Positions 53,806 to 61,924 of a DNA stretch of 64,000 nt are shown one piece after another. The stretch covers positions 1 through 64,000 of the forward strand of contig USOU01000001.1 in NCBI GenBank assembly GCA_900556415.1, written 5' to 3'. Within the stretch, counting starts at the first letter, position 1, and every line of letters begins with the position of its first letter. The notes below the pieces were generated by a model. It was not told where the DNA came from. It was given only the letters and a program-made list of their open reading frames with translations, and made no database searches. The stretch is from an uncultured Collinsella sp. GTDB lineage: Bacteria > Actinomycetota > Coriobacteriia > Coriobacteriales > Coriobacteriaceae. The translations under genes were made by a program, and so were the position numbers.

Positions 53806-54918
53806 ATGTCCGATAAAAAGACTCCCTGGCGCGTCCTGGTAATCAACCCTGGTTCCACTTCCACGAAGGTGGGCGTTTTTGAGGGTGATGAGTGCAAGCT
53901 CAGCAAGAACGTTGCGCACGATGCGAAGGACCTTGCCCAGTTCGATGGGGTCTCGGCTCAGATGCCGTATCGTTGCGATCTGATTCTTGGAGCGCTGGGG
54001 GAGGCAGGCCTGAAGCTCGAGGACTTTGATGCATTTGTCGGTCGCGGCGGCGGTCTGCTTTCGCTGCCCGGTGGTACGTATACCATCAACGAGGTTATGC
54101 TCGAGCATGCCCGCATCGGTGCGAATGGCGTTCGGCACCCGGCGCAGCTGGGTCCCCAGATTGCCCATGAGTTCGCCTTAAAGACGGGAAAGCCTTCTTT
54201 TGTGGTGAATCCTCCCGATACCGACGAGCTGTGCGACCTCGCACGTATGACGGGCATTAAGGGCGTGTATCGAAACGTGCACCTGCACGCCCTTAATCTC
54301 AAAGAGACCGCCATCCGCCATGCGGCAAAGCTCGGTCGCCCCTATGATGAGTGCAACTTCATTGTTTGCCATATCGGCGGCGGCATCTCTATCTCGGCTC
54401 ATCTTAAGGGCAAGATGGTGGACGGCAACGACATCGTTGGCGGCGAGGGTCCCATGGCGCCGACGCGCTGCGGATCGGTTCCCGCGATCGAGATCGCGAA
54501 GTATACGGCAGAGCATGGCCTCGACGTTGCCCGCGCCCATTGCATGAAGACCGGTGGCTTCGTTGACCTTTTGGGTACGTCCGATGCCATCGAGGTGTGC
54601 GATCGCGCCGCTGCGGGCGATAAGGCTGCGGCTCGCGCCTGGGATGCAATGGTCTACCAAATCTGCAAGTGGATTGGCGAGATGGCTTGTGTGCTGAAGG
54701 GCGATGTCGACGGCATCTTGCTCGGAGGCGGCATGGTCCACAGCAAGGAGCTCGTTGCCTCGATTGAGGAGTGCTGCTCTTGGATCGCGCCCGTGTCTGC
54801 CTATCCGGGTGAGTTTGAGCTCGAGGCTATGGCCGCTGGTGCCTGTCGCGTGCTCGATGGTGTCGAGGAAGCGCTCGTGTACAGCGGAGAGTCCGTGTTC
54901 ACCGGATTTAACGACTAA
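53806..54918 (+). CDS. buk: Butyrate-kinase-type acyl kinase
   Basis: Uses acyl phosphate to make ATP and a free carboxylic acid. The 370-residue protein of the acetate/butyrate kinase superfamily begins LVINPGSTSTKVGVF and has FVGRGGGLLSLPGGTY, GVRHPAQLGPQIA, VCHIGGGISISAH and GILLGGGMVHSKEL, all typical of Buk. AAGGAGG precedes the start. With the phosphotransacylase it gives one ATP per acyl group, so the operon looks energy-conserving rather than biosynthetic. Confidence 0.9.
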   Translation: MSDKKTPWRVLVINPGSTSTKVGVFEGDECKLSKNVAHDAKDLAQFDGVSAQMPYRCDLILGALGEAGLKLEDFDAFVGRGGGLLSLPGGTYTINEVMLEHARIGANGVRHPAQLGPQIAHEFALKTGKPSFVVNPPDTDELCDLARMTGIKGVYRNVHLHALNLKETAIRHAAKLGRPYDECNFIVCHIGGGISISAHLKGKMVDGNDIVGGEGPMAPTRCGSVPAIEIAKYTAEHGLDVARAHCMKTGGFVDLLGTSDAIEVCDRAAAGDKAAARAWDAMVYQICKWIGEMACVLKGDVDGILLGGGMVHSKELVASIEECCSWIAPVSAYPGEFELEAMAAGACRVLDGVEEALVYSGESVFTGFND

Positions 54919-54992
54919 TAGTGCTGTGTTTGGGGCGGCCGCTGGTGATGCCTGGCTGCTCCGACCCTTTTCTCTAAGTGTAAGGATGGATT

Positions 54993-56192
54993 ATGGATAA
55001 AACCAAGATCAAGTACCTGGTGGGCATTTATGCTGCTGCCATGTGCATTATGGGCATGTTGGTGCCCGTCCCCATCGTGGCCTCTGTCGCGGCGGCGTTT
55101 CCCAACGAAAACATCGCTGCCGTCCAGATGATCATCGGCATCATCCCGTTGATGATGGCGCTGTCCGCCATGCTCGTCTCTTCACAGCTCGCCTCTCGCG
55201 TGTCCAAGAAGAAGACGACGCTTGTCGGTCACGTTATCGTGATGCTGGCAGGCGCCTCGGTGCTGGTGTTCCACAACTCACTCGGCCAGGTCTTAGCGGC
55301 TTCTGCTGTCATGGGCCTTGGTCTCGGCGCCGTGCAGAACTCGACCGACGCCTTGATCGCCGACTATTTCGGCGGAAAGCAGCGCTCGTTTGTCATGGGC
55401 ATCTACTCCACTTTTGTTGCACTGGGCGGCATTATCTGGACGATGGTTTCCGGCATTTTGGGTTCTGCCGAGTGGTTCCACAGCTATGCGGCGTACTTCA
55501 TCATGATCATTTTCATCGTGATCGAGGCTGTTTGCCTTCCCGAGGGCCATCTGGAGCCCAAGCGTAAAGTCAACGTATTTGCCAACATGCCCAAAGAGGT
55601 CGCGATTATCACGCTCATGAGCTTTGTGTTCGTACTCACGTTCCAGCTCTTCAGCTCCAACGTTTCGCTGCTTGTTGTGGGTCGCGGCTTTGGCGGTACC
55701 GTGGAGGCCGGTCTTGCCTCTACCGTTATGACCGTTGCCGGTATTGCGGCTGGTCTTTTGGTCGGTCCGCTGTTTGCCAAGTTTAAGAACCTGGCTATGC
55801 CGATCGCGTGGGGCGTGACGCTCGTTGGCCTGGGCCTGACGCTGGTTGCACCCGCCTTTATGGTGCTGTGCGTTGCGGGCTTTGTCGTTGCGCTGGGCAA
55901 GGAGACCTACGTGCCGCTGGAGGGCAATTTTGCCGCCGGCAACTCTGCCCCCGAGGGACGTGCGTTTAACCTCGCCATTGGCATGGCGGGCATCAACTTT
56001 GGCATGGCACTGTCTCCCATTGTGTTTGAGGCCGTGACGTCGCCGTTTGGTGCAACGATTGACCAGAAGTTCATTGCCGGCATGATCGTCTGTGCAGCTT
56101 GTGTCGTCTTTGGTGCCATTAAGTATCGCAAGCTCACCCCGGCCCAGCTTGCCGAGGCCGAGAAGATGGCGGCCGGCGGCGAGGCGGAGTAG
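54993..56192 (+). CDS. Major facilitator superfamily transporter
   Basis: Twelve-segment membrane carrier, 399 residues. Typical MFS loops are SRVSKKKTTLVGH between segments 2 and 3 and the mid-protein cytoplasmic loop LEPKRKVNVFANMPKE. It ends the thiolase operon, 74 bases after the kinase gene. It may import the substrate of the pathway or export its acid product; neither is visible in the sequence. Confidence 0.88.
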   Translation: MDKTKIKYLVGIYAAAMCIMGMLVPVPIVASVAAAFPNENIAAVQMIIGIIPLMMALSAMLVSSQLASRVSKKKTTLVGHVIVMLAGASVLVFHNSLGQVLAASAVMGLGLGAVQNSTDALIADYFGGKQRSFVMGIYSTFVALGGIIWTMVSGILGSAEWFHSYAAYFIMIIFIVIEAVCLPEGHLEPKRKVNVFANMPKEVAIITLMSFVFVLTFQLFSSNVSLLVVGRGFGGTVEAGLASTVMTVAGIAAGLLVGPLFAKFKNLAMPIAWGVTLVGLGLTLVAPAFMVLCVAGFVVALGKETYVPLEGNFAAGNSAPEGRAFNLAIGMAGINFGMALSPIVFEAVTSPFGATIDQKFIAGMIVCAACVVFGAIKYRKLTPAQLAEAEKMAAGGEAE

Positions 56193-56232
56193 CCGTTCGA
56201 GTAGTTGCTTTGCCGCACATCATGTTTTATCG

Positions 56233-56265
56233 GGGCCGCCGACATATGCCGGCGGCCCTCTTTCT
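56233..56265 (+). terminator. Terminator of the thiolase-MFS operon
   Basis: GGGCCGCCG/CGGCGGCCC followed by TCTTTCT. Confidence 0.85.
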
Positions 56266-56292
56266 ATCAATGACTTTGAAAGGCTTACGGCT

Positions 56293-56382
56293 ATGAAGCT
56301 CCCTGTCAACCGCGTCGTCGGCGTACTGCTCGATCCCTTTACAGCGGCTCTCGGCCGCATGATAGCTCGCGAAGAGAAGTAA
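56293..56382 (+). CDS. Possible 29-residue small protein
   Basis: A short frame (MKLPVNRVVGVLLDPF..., ending in REEK) begins with ATG behind GAAAGG. It is amphipathic to mildly hydrophobic with a charged end. It lies after the operon terminator and before a long palindrome, so expression is doubtful. I recognise no family. Confidence 0.25.
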   Translation: MKLPVNRVVGVLLDPFTAALGRMIAREEK

Positions 56383-56397
56383 TAGCTCCTCGTCTAT

Positions 56398-56475
56398 CGA
56401 ATGCCGGCGGACGGGGTGCCGGGGCTGTAGTCTTCCGAGCGTTTGCAGTCCTGTCACTCCGTCCGTCGGCATTCG
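56398..56475. repeat. Long palindrome D
   Basis: The arms 56398-56418 and 56455-56475 pair over 21 bp with two G-T pairs; a weak inner stem GGGCTG/CAGTCC lies inside. It has the size of the giant palindromes but not their conserved loop motifs. Confidence 0.75.
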
Positions 56476-56677
56476 ACCGCAACATGTTGGTCAAGCACAA
56501 TCTTTTGGATTCTTTTGGCGTGAGCGGCTTGGTTTTGGTAGGATTTGTCAGCGGCTTGACTAAGGGGGTTTTATAACTGCCATGCAGGTAGCCGTGTTGG
56601 TAACGTTTTACCGACTTGCCAAGAACCCCTCATAATTAATGCGTCTGCAAAATGACCAATTGCTTTGACCTGCTGAA

Positions 56678-56723
56678 ACACTATATGTTGTGTTTGACCT
56701 AAAAAAAGAATACAGGATATAGA
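56678..56723 (+). promoter_or_regulatory. nrdD promoter with NrdR-type box
   Basis: ACACTATATGTTGTGT (56678-56693) fits the NrdR box pattern. TTGACC (56694-56699) follows directly, with TATAGA (56718-56723) 18 bp on. A degenerate second box may overlap the -10 element around 56710-56725. The remaining 56476-56677 and 56724-56950 stretches hold no gene; the former contains the fold-back pair AAGGGGGTT/AACCCC around 56562-56630. Confidence 0.65.
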
Positions 56724-56950
56724 TGCGTCTTTGTCGTATGATAGATGGCGGACAGAGAACGAAAACCTTGTTCGTCCCATTTGGACACGCCTTAGAGCCG
56801 CTTGATCGGCCGCGAGGATTGTCCGCATGAGGACCTATGGTTTATCGAGAACACAGATTGCGCGACGGCGCCGCAAGACAGGGGCAAGCCCTGCCGAGCA
56901 TCGTTTGGCTCTGAAACGCAATGAGACTACGACGCGAAAGAGGCAAGAGG

Positions 56951-59173
56951 ATGAAGATCATCAAGCGCAGCGGCACCGAGGTTGTCTTTGACATCGATAA
57001 GATCGTCAATGCGATTCGCGCCGCCAACTTGGAGGTCGAGGAGGGCTCTCGTCTTACCGACCGCCAGGTGGTTTATGCGGCGCAAAACGTCGCCGAGGCA
57101 TGTGAGAACGCGGGCCACACCGTGTCGGTCGAGGAGATTCAGGATCTGGTCGAGGACGAGATTATGCGTCTCGACTGCTACGAAGTGGCCCGCCACTACA
57201 TCATCTATCGCTATGTCCAGAGCCTGAAGCGCCAGAAGAACACGACCGACGACAAGATCTTGTCACTGATCGAGTGCAATAACGAAGAGGTCAAGCAGGA
57301 GAACTCTAACAAGAACCCGACCGTCAACTCCGTTCAGCGCGACTACATGGCCGGCGAGATTTCCAAGGACCTGACTCAGCGCGTGCTGCTGCCTCAGGAG
57401 ATCGTGGATGCCCACAACGAGGGCCTGATTCACTTCCACGATTCCGACTACTTTGCCCAGCACATGCATAACTGCGACCTGGTGAACCTGGAGGACATGC
57501 TCCAGAACGGCACCGTTATCTCGGGCACGCTGATCGAGAAGCCGCACAGCTTCTCGACTGCCTGCAACATCGCGACGCAGATCATCGCCCAGGTTGCTTC
57601 CTCCCAGTACGGCGGCCAGTCTATTTCGCTGACCCATCTCGCCCCGTTCGTTGAGGTGAGCCGTCAGAAGATTCGCGGCGAGGTCGCTCGCGAGCTTGAG
57701 GAGCTCGGTGTTTCGGCATCTGCCGAGAAGGTTCGCGAAGTCGTTGAGGATCGCTTGCGCGATGAGATTCGTCGCGGCGTCCAGACGATTCAGTATCAGG
57801 TCGTGACCCTTATGACCACGAATGGCCAGGCGCCGTTCGTGACGGTCTTTATGTATCTCAATGAGGCCCGTACGCCCCAGGAGAAGCACGACCTTGCCAT
57901 GATCGTGGAGGAGACGCTTCGTCAGCGCTATGAGGGCGTTAAGAACGAAGCTGGCGTGTGGATCACCCCGGCATTCCCCAAGCTTATCTATGTACTCGAG
58001 GACGATAACGTTCACGAAAATTCCCCGTACTTCTACCTGACCCAGCTCGCCGCCAAGTGCACCGCCAAGCGCATGGTGCCCGATTACATCTCCGAGAAGA
58101 AGATGCGCGAGCTCAAGCTGTCTAAGGGCGAGACCGCCGGCAATGGCGATTGCTACACCTGCATGGGTTGCCGCAGCTTCCTGACGCCCGACCGTTCGGG
58201 CAACGGCTTTAACAATGTCGCCAACGCGCTCAACTATGATCCGAGCAAGCCTAAGTACTATGGCCGCTTTAACCAGGGTGTTGTGACCATTAACCTGCCC
58301 GATGTCGCGCTGAGCTCGCATCAGGACATGGACAAGTTCTGGAAGATCTTCGACGAGCGCCTTGAGCTGTGCCATCGTGCCCTGCTGTGCCGTCATGAGC
58401 GCCTAATGGGCACGCTTTCGGATGCCGCGCCGATTCTGTGGCAGTACGGAGCCCTGGCGCGACTGAAGAAGGGCGAGACGATCGATAAGCTGCTCGTGGG
58501 CGGCTATTCCACCATCAGCCTGGGGTATGCCGGTCTGTATGAGTGCGTCAAATACATGACGGGTCACAGCCACACCGAGAAGGAGGGCACGCCGTTTGCC
58601 ATGGCCGTCATGCAGCGCATGAACGACAAGTGCGCGGAGTGGAAGGCTGCGAGCGACATCGATTTCTCGCTGTACGGCACGCCGTTGGAGTCGACGACCT
58701 ACAAGTTCGCCAAGTGCCTGCAGCGTCGTTTTGGCATTATCCCGGGCGTGACGGACAAGGGCTACATTACTAACAGCTATCACGTCCACGTGTCCGAGGA
58801 GATCGATGCCTTCGACAAGCTTAAGTTTGAGGGCATGTTCCAGCAGCTTTCGCCGGGCGGTGCTATTTCCTACGTTGAGGTTCCCAACATGCAGGACAAC
58901 CTCAAGGCTGTCATTCGCGTGATGCAGTACATCTACGACAACATCATGTACGCCGAGCTCAACACCAAGAGCGATTACTGCCAGGTGTGCGGCTACGACG
59001 GTGAGATCAAGATTGTCGAGGATGACGGCAAGCTGGTGTGGGAGTGCCCCAACTGCGGCAACCGCGATCAGGAGAAGATGAACGTCGCCCGCCGTACGTG
59101 TGGTTACATCGGGACCCAGTTCTGGAACCAGGGTCGAACCGAGGAGATCCGCGACCGCGTGCTGCATCTCTAA
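56951..59173 (+). CDS. nrdD: Anaerobic ribonucleoside-triphosphate reductase
   Basis: Glycyl-radical enzyme that makes dNTPs without oxygen. The 740-residue protein has an N-terminal ATP-cone (about residues 1-95, KIIKRSGTEVVFDIDKI), the catalytic barrel with CYTCMGCRSFLTP, a zinc site CQVCG...CPNCG near the end and the glycine-radical loop RRTCGYIG about 25 residues from the C-terminus. The ATG at 56951 is preferred; ATG at 56921 adds ten residues. A NrdR box precedes the promoter. nrdG lies 430 bp downstream, separated by two giant palindromes. Confidence 0.96.
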   Translation: MKIIKRSGTEVVFDIDKIVNAIRAANLEVEEGSRLTDRQVVYAAQNVAEACENAGHTVSVEEIQDLVEDEIMRLDCYEVARHYIIYRYVQSLKRQKNTTDDKILSLIECNNEEVKQENSNKNPTVNSVQRDYMAGEISKDLTQRVLLPQEIVDAHNEGLIHFHDSDYFAQHMHNCDLVNLEDMLQNGTVISGTLIEKPHSFSTACNIATQIIAQVASSQYGGQSISLTHLAPFVEVSRQKIRGEVARELEELGVSASAEKVREVVEDRLRDEIRRGVQTIQYQVVTLMTTNGQAPFVTVFMYLNEARTPQEKHDLAMIVEETLRQRYEGVKNEAGVWITPAFPKLIYVLEDDNVHENSPYFYLTQLAAKCTAKRMVPDYISEKKMRELKLSKGETAGNGDCYTCMGCRSFLTPDRSGNGFNNVANALNYDPSKPKYYGRFNQGVVTINLPDVALSSHQDMDKFWKIFDERLELCHRALLCRHERLMGTLSDAAPILWQYGALARLKKGETIDKLLVGGYSTISLGYAGLYECVKYMTGHSHTEKEGTPFAMAVMQRMNDKCAEWKAASDIDFSLYGTPLESTTYKFAKCLQRRFGIIPGVTDKGYITNSYHVHVSEEIDAFDKLKFEGMFQQLSPGGAISYVEVPNMQDNLKAVIRVMQYIYDNIMYAELNTKSDYCQVCGYDGEIKIVEDDGKLVWECPNCGNRDQEKMNVARRTCGYIGTQFWNQGRTEEIRDRVLHL

Positions 59174-59184
59174 TACCGCTCCGG

Positions 59185-59323
59185 GGCTGAGCCGAGAGGG
59201 CCGTTTGGGCATTTGCTCGCTATTTCGGACAGTCCTGCGCAAGACGAAGGCCACATTAAGTGGCCTTCTTTGCGTGCGGAACTCATATCGAGCAAAGGCC
59301 CAAACGGCCCTCTCGGCTCAGCC
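59185..59323. repeat. Giant palindrome E (same orientation as A)
   Basis: The arms 59185-59210 and 59298-59323 form a perfect 26-bp inverted repeat, extended after one mismatch by TTTGCTCG/CGAGCAAA. An inner hairpin has GAAGGCCAC/GTGGCCTTC (59246-59268). The internal loop carries GTCCT (59232-59236) and TGCGGAA (59275-59281), matching palindrome A. It begins 11 bases after the nrdD stop. Confidence 0.88.
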
Positions 59324-59501
59324 AAGTTGACGTAGCTGAGATGCAGCGCGCAGCCTGCTCACTCCTCGAAGTTCTTAGCGGATATTATTCGAGTTGCAGC
59401 TGCGATTTACTTGCGATGGCGGTTGAGCCGCAACCCAGTTTTTATTGGACCTCGAACCCTATACTCGATGTTCGCTTCGTTCATTGAGTTACCCTTTGCA
59501 T
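59324..59501. other. Spacer between palindromes E and C
   Basis: No gene is seen. TATACT at 59460-59465 could be a -10 element for nrdG, but no matching -35 is present. The sequence is unrelated to the equally long spacer between A and B. Confidence 0.4.
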
Positions 59502-59585
59502 GAGGCCGGGACATATCGTCCCGCCCGCAGTTTCGCAGGCCGAAGGCCGAGAATGTTTGAGGACGGGATGATATGTCCCGGCCTC
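59502..59585. repeat. Giant palindrome C (same orientation as B)
   Basis: The arms 59502-59523 and 59564-59585 pair over 22 bp with one G-T pair. The interior has CCGCAG (59525-59530) and GAGGAC (59559-59564) flanking a GGCC-GAA-GGCC hairpin, as in B. It ends two bases before the nrdG ribosome binding site, so it would fold in the nrdG leader. Confidence 0.85.
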
Positions 59586-59600
59586 CCGGGAGAGTTACCT

Positions 59601-60182
59601 ATGAACTACGCGAACATTAAGTATTTCGACATTGCTGATGGGGAAGGCGTTCGTACTTCTCTGTTTGTGAGCGGGTGCCGTCGTGGGTGCAAGAACTGCT
59701 TTAACTCTGTTGCGTGGGACTTTGCTGCGGGCGAGCCGTTCGATCGCGCCGTCGAGGATAAGATTATCGAGAGTCTCGATCATCCCTTTATCGATGGCCT
59801 GACGATTTTGGGCGGGGAGCCCATGGAGCCCGAGAATCAGGCGGGGCTTGTTGACTTTATCGAACGCGTGCGTGCGGCCTATCCTGCGGGGTCGGGCAAG
59901 ACCATTTGGTGCTTTACCGGCGACGTGCTCGAGGAGCTTATGCCGGGCGGTCGTCACTATACCGAGGTGACGGACCGCATTCTCGCCTGCCTCGATATGT
60001 TGGTGGACGGTCCATTCGTTCAGGATCTGTATGATATCTCGTTGCGCTTTAGGGGCTCGAGCAATCAGCGCGTGATTGATATGAACGCCACGCGTGCCCG
60101 TGCCGAGCGCGAGGGCGTTGCGCTTTGCGACGCCGTGGAGCTTTGGCGGGACGATCCGGTCTATTCGACCCATACTATGTAG
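59601..60182 (+). CDS. nrdG: Anaerobic ribonucleotide reductase activating enzyme
   Basis: Radical-SAM activase that installs the glycyl radical in NrdD. The 193-residue protein has the cluster motif CRRGCKNC near residue 27 and the SAM-binding GGEPM near 72. GGGAGAG precedes the ATG at 59601. Giant palindrome C lies directly upstream and may lower or time its translation. Confidence 0.93.
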   Translation: MNYANIKYFDIADGEGVRTSLFVSGCRRGCKNCFNSVAWDFAAGEPFDRAVEDKIIESLDHPFIDGLTILGGEPMEPENQAGLVDFIERVRAAYPAGSGKTIWCFTGDVLEELMPGGRHYTEVTDRILACLDMLVDGPFVQDLYDISLRFRGSSNQRVIDMNATRARAEREGVALCDAVELWRDDPVYSTHTM

Positions 60183-60248
60183 CTTGTGGCCGATGCCGGA
60201 GGGCGTGGTACCATAGCGCGAACGCAAAATCGGAAAAGTGAGGCCCAG

Positions 60249-60806
60249 ATGGTCGATCAGGAAAAAGTCGAGGCCGCCATTAAGCTGTTGCTTGAGGGCA
60301 TAGGCGAGGACCCAACTCGTGAGGGCCTGCTGGAGACCCCGGCGCGCGTTGCCCGTATGTATGGTGAGATCGCCGGCGGTATGGACCAGAGTGCCGAGGA
60401 GCACCTGTCCAAAACTTTTGCCGTCGCTTCGAACGATTTGGTTATCGAGCGCGACATTACGTTTTACTCGCTGTGCGAGCACCATCTGCTGCCGTTTTAC
60501 GGCAAGGCTGCCATTGGCTATATCCCTAACGGCCGCGTGGCAGGTCTGTCTAAGCTTGCCCGCACGGTTGAGGTCTATGCCCGTCGTCTGCAGCTGCAAG
60601 AGCAGCTGTGCGCACAGGTTGCCGATGCCCTCATGGATTATCTCGCTCCCCAGGGAGCGATTGTGCTGATGGAAGCCGAGCACATGTGCATGACCATGCG
60701 CGGCGTGCAAAAGCCCGGCACCAAGACCGTGACGCTCGCTCGCCGCGGCGTCTTTGAGACCGATCCCGCGCTCGAGGAGCGGTTCTTTAGGATGCTGGGC
60801 CGTTAG
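60249..60806 (+). CDS. folE: GTP cyclohydrolase I
   Basis: First step of folate synthesis, GTP to dihydroneopterin triphosphate. The 185-residue protein has the zinc ligands in [12 protein letters not shown] and the later cysteine in [16 protein letters not shown], plus [18 protein letters not shown] precedes the ATG at 60249. It heads a small group with an HD-domain gene one base after its stop and folB. Confidence 0.95.
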   Translation: MVDQEKVEAAIKLLLEGIGEDPTREGLLETPARVARMYGEIAGGMDQSAEEHLSKTFAVASNDLVIERDITFYSLCEHHLLPFYGKAAIGYIPNGRVAGLSKLARTVEVYARRLQLQEQLCAQVADALMDYLAPQGAIVLMEAEHMCMTMRGVQKPGTKTVTLARRGVFETDPALEERFFRMLGR

Positions 60807-60807
60807 C

Positions 60808-61389
60808 ATGAGAGTCGTCAACGACTTTACATCGAAGACCGATGAGGGGACGCCGCGTCGCGGCTTTATGGCTTCGGGCCTGACTCCCTTTGGCGCCATG
60901 CCTCGCATTGATTACATTTGTGCCAACGGTCTGTTCCGGCGGCACCTGGGCAACATTGCACAGTTGGAATCGGGACGCATCTTTTGCCGCCACGGTATTG
61001 ACCATCTGCTGGATGTCGCGCGCATTATGTGGATTAAGAATCTCGAGGAACAGCTCGAATTTGACCGCGAGGTCATCTACGCCACGGCACTTCTTCACGA
61101 TATCGGCAAAGATGAACAGTATGAATCGGGTATATCCCATGATGTTGCAAGCGAGCGCGTCGCTGATGCGATTCTCGGCGGCATGCCCGATGACGTGGCG
61201 TTTGAGCCGGCCGATGCCGCAGCCATTAAGACGGCCATTCTGGGCCATCGAAAGCTGCGCGTGAACAGCCAACCGCTTGAGCGTCTGCTCTATGCAGCCG
61301 ACAAAGCGTCACGCGCCTGCTTTGCATGCCCCGCGCGCAATGCTTGCAACTGGAGCGATGATAAAAAGAACCTATCGATTCGCGTGTAG
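60808..61389 (+). CDS. HD-domain phosphohydrolase in the folate cluster
   Basis: Predicted metal-dependent phosphohydrolase, 193 residues. The HD motif is spread as RHGIDHLLDV...LLHDIGKDE, and the C-terminus has a cysteine group CFACPARNAC. It starts one base after folE and precedes folB, so it may act on a pterin phosphate, for example dihydroneopterin triphosphate or monophosphate, whose dephosphorylating enzyme is poorly known in many bacteria. This function is inference from position only. Confidence 0.75.
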   Translation: MRVVNDFTSKTDEGTPRRGFMASGLTPFGAMPRIDYICANGLFRRHLGNIAQLESGRIFCRHGIDHLLDVARIMWIKNLEEQLEFDREVIYATALLHDIGKDEQYESGISHDVASERVADAILGGMPDDVAFEPADAAAIKTAILGHRKLRVNSQPLERLLYAADKASRACFACPARNACNWSDDKKNLSIRV

Positions 61390-61432
61390 TTAGTTTGCGC
61401 GGTCGGGGTTCTAAACGAAGGAGACGATCGCG

Positions 61433-61918
61433 ATGAGTAACAAGAAGCTGCCCGAGAATGCAACCAAGACTGAAGGCGCCGAGCTCGCCCGCCGTGGAAG
61501 GGGCGAAATATCCACTGCAACGGCGGTGCCCCACGTGAGCTATGACGATCTTCGCCATGCCGATCGCATTACTATCGACGGTCTCGAGGTCTTTGCCAAC
61601 CACGGCGTGTATCCCGAAGAGAACGCGCTGGGTCAGAAGTTCATCGTGTCCCTGGTGCTCTATGCCGACCTGCGTGCAGCGGGGGAGCACGATAACCTGG
61701 ACGCCTCGATTGACTACGGCTCGGTGTGCCACGATGTCGACGGCTATCTGCGCGAGCATACGTTTAAGCTCATCGAGGCGGCAGCCGAGGGTGTGGCCCA
61801 GATGCTGCTACGTCGTTACCCCCTGCTGCTTGGCGTGCGTGTTAAGCTCGATAAGCCTTGGGCACCCGTCGGTCTTCCCCTGGCAAGCTGCGGTGTCGAG
61901 ATCGAGCGCGTGCGCTAA
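61433..61918 (+). CDS. folB: Dihydroneopterin aldolase with N-terminal extension
   Basis: Cleaves dihydroneopterin to hydroxymethyl-dihydropterin and glycolaldehyde. The 161-residue protein is about 40 residues longer than usual at the N-terminus; the FolB domain begins near ITIDGLEVFANHGVYPEE and has the catalytic lysine region VRVKLDKPWAP. AAGGAGA precedes the ATG at 61433. folK and folP do not follow in this window. Confidence 0.9.
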   Translation: MSNKKLPENATKTEGAELARRGRGEISTATAVPHVSYDDLRHADRITIDGLEVFANHGVYPEENALGQKFIVSLVLYADLRAAGEHDNLDASIDYGSVCHDVDGYLREHTFKLIEAAAEGVAQMLLRRYPLLLGVRVKLDKPWAPVGLPLASCGVEIERVR

Positions 61919-61924
61919 TCGGTT

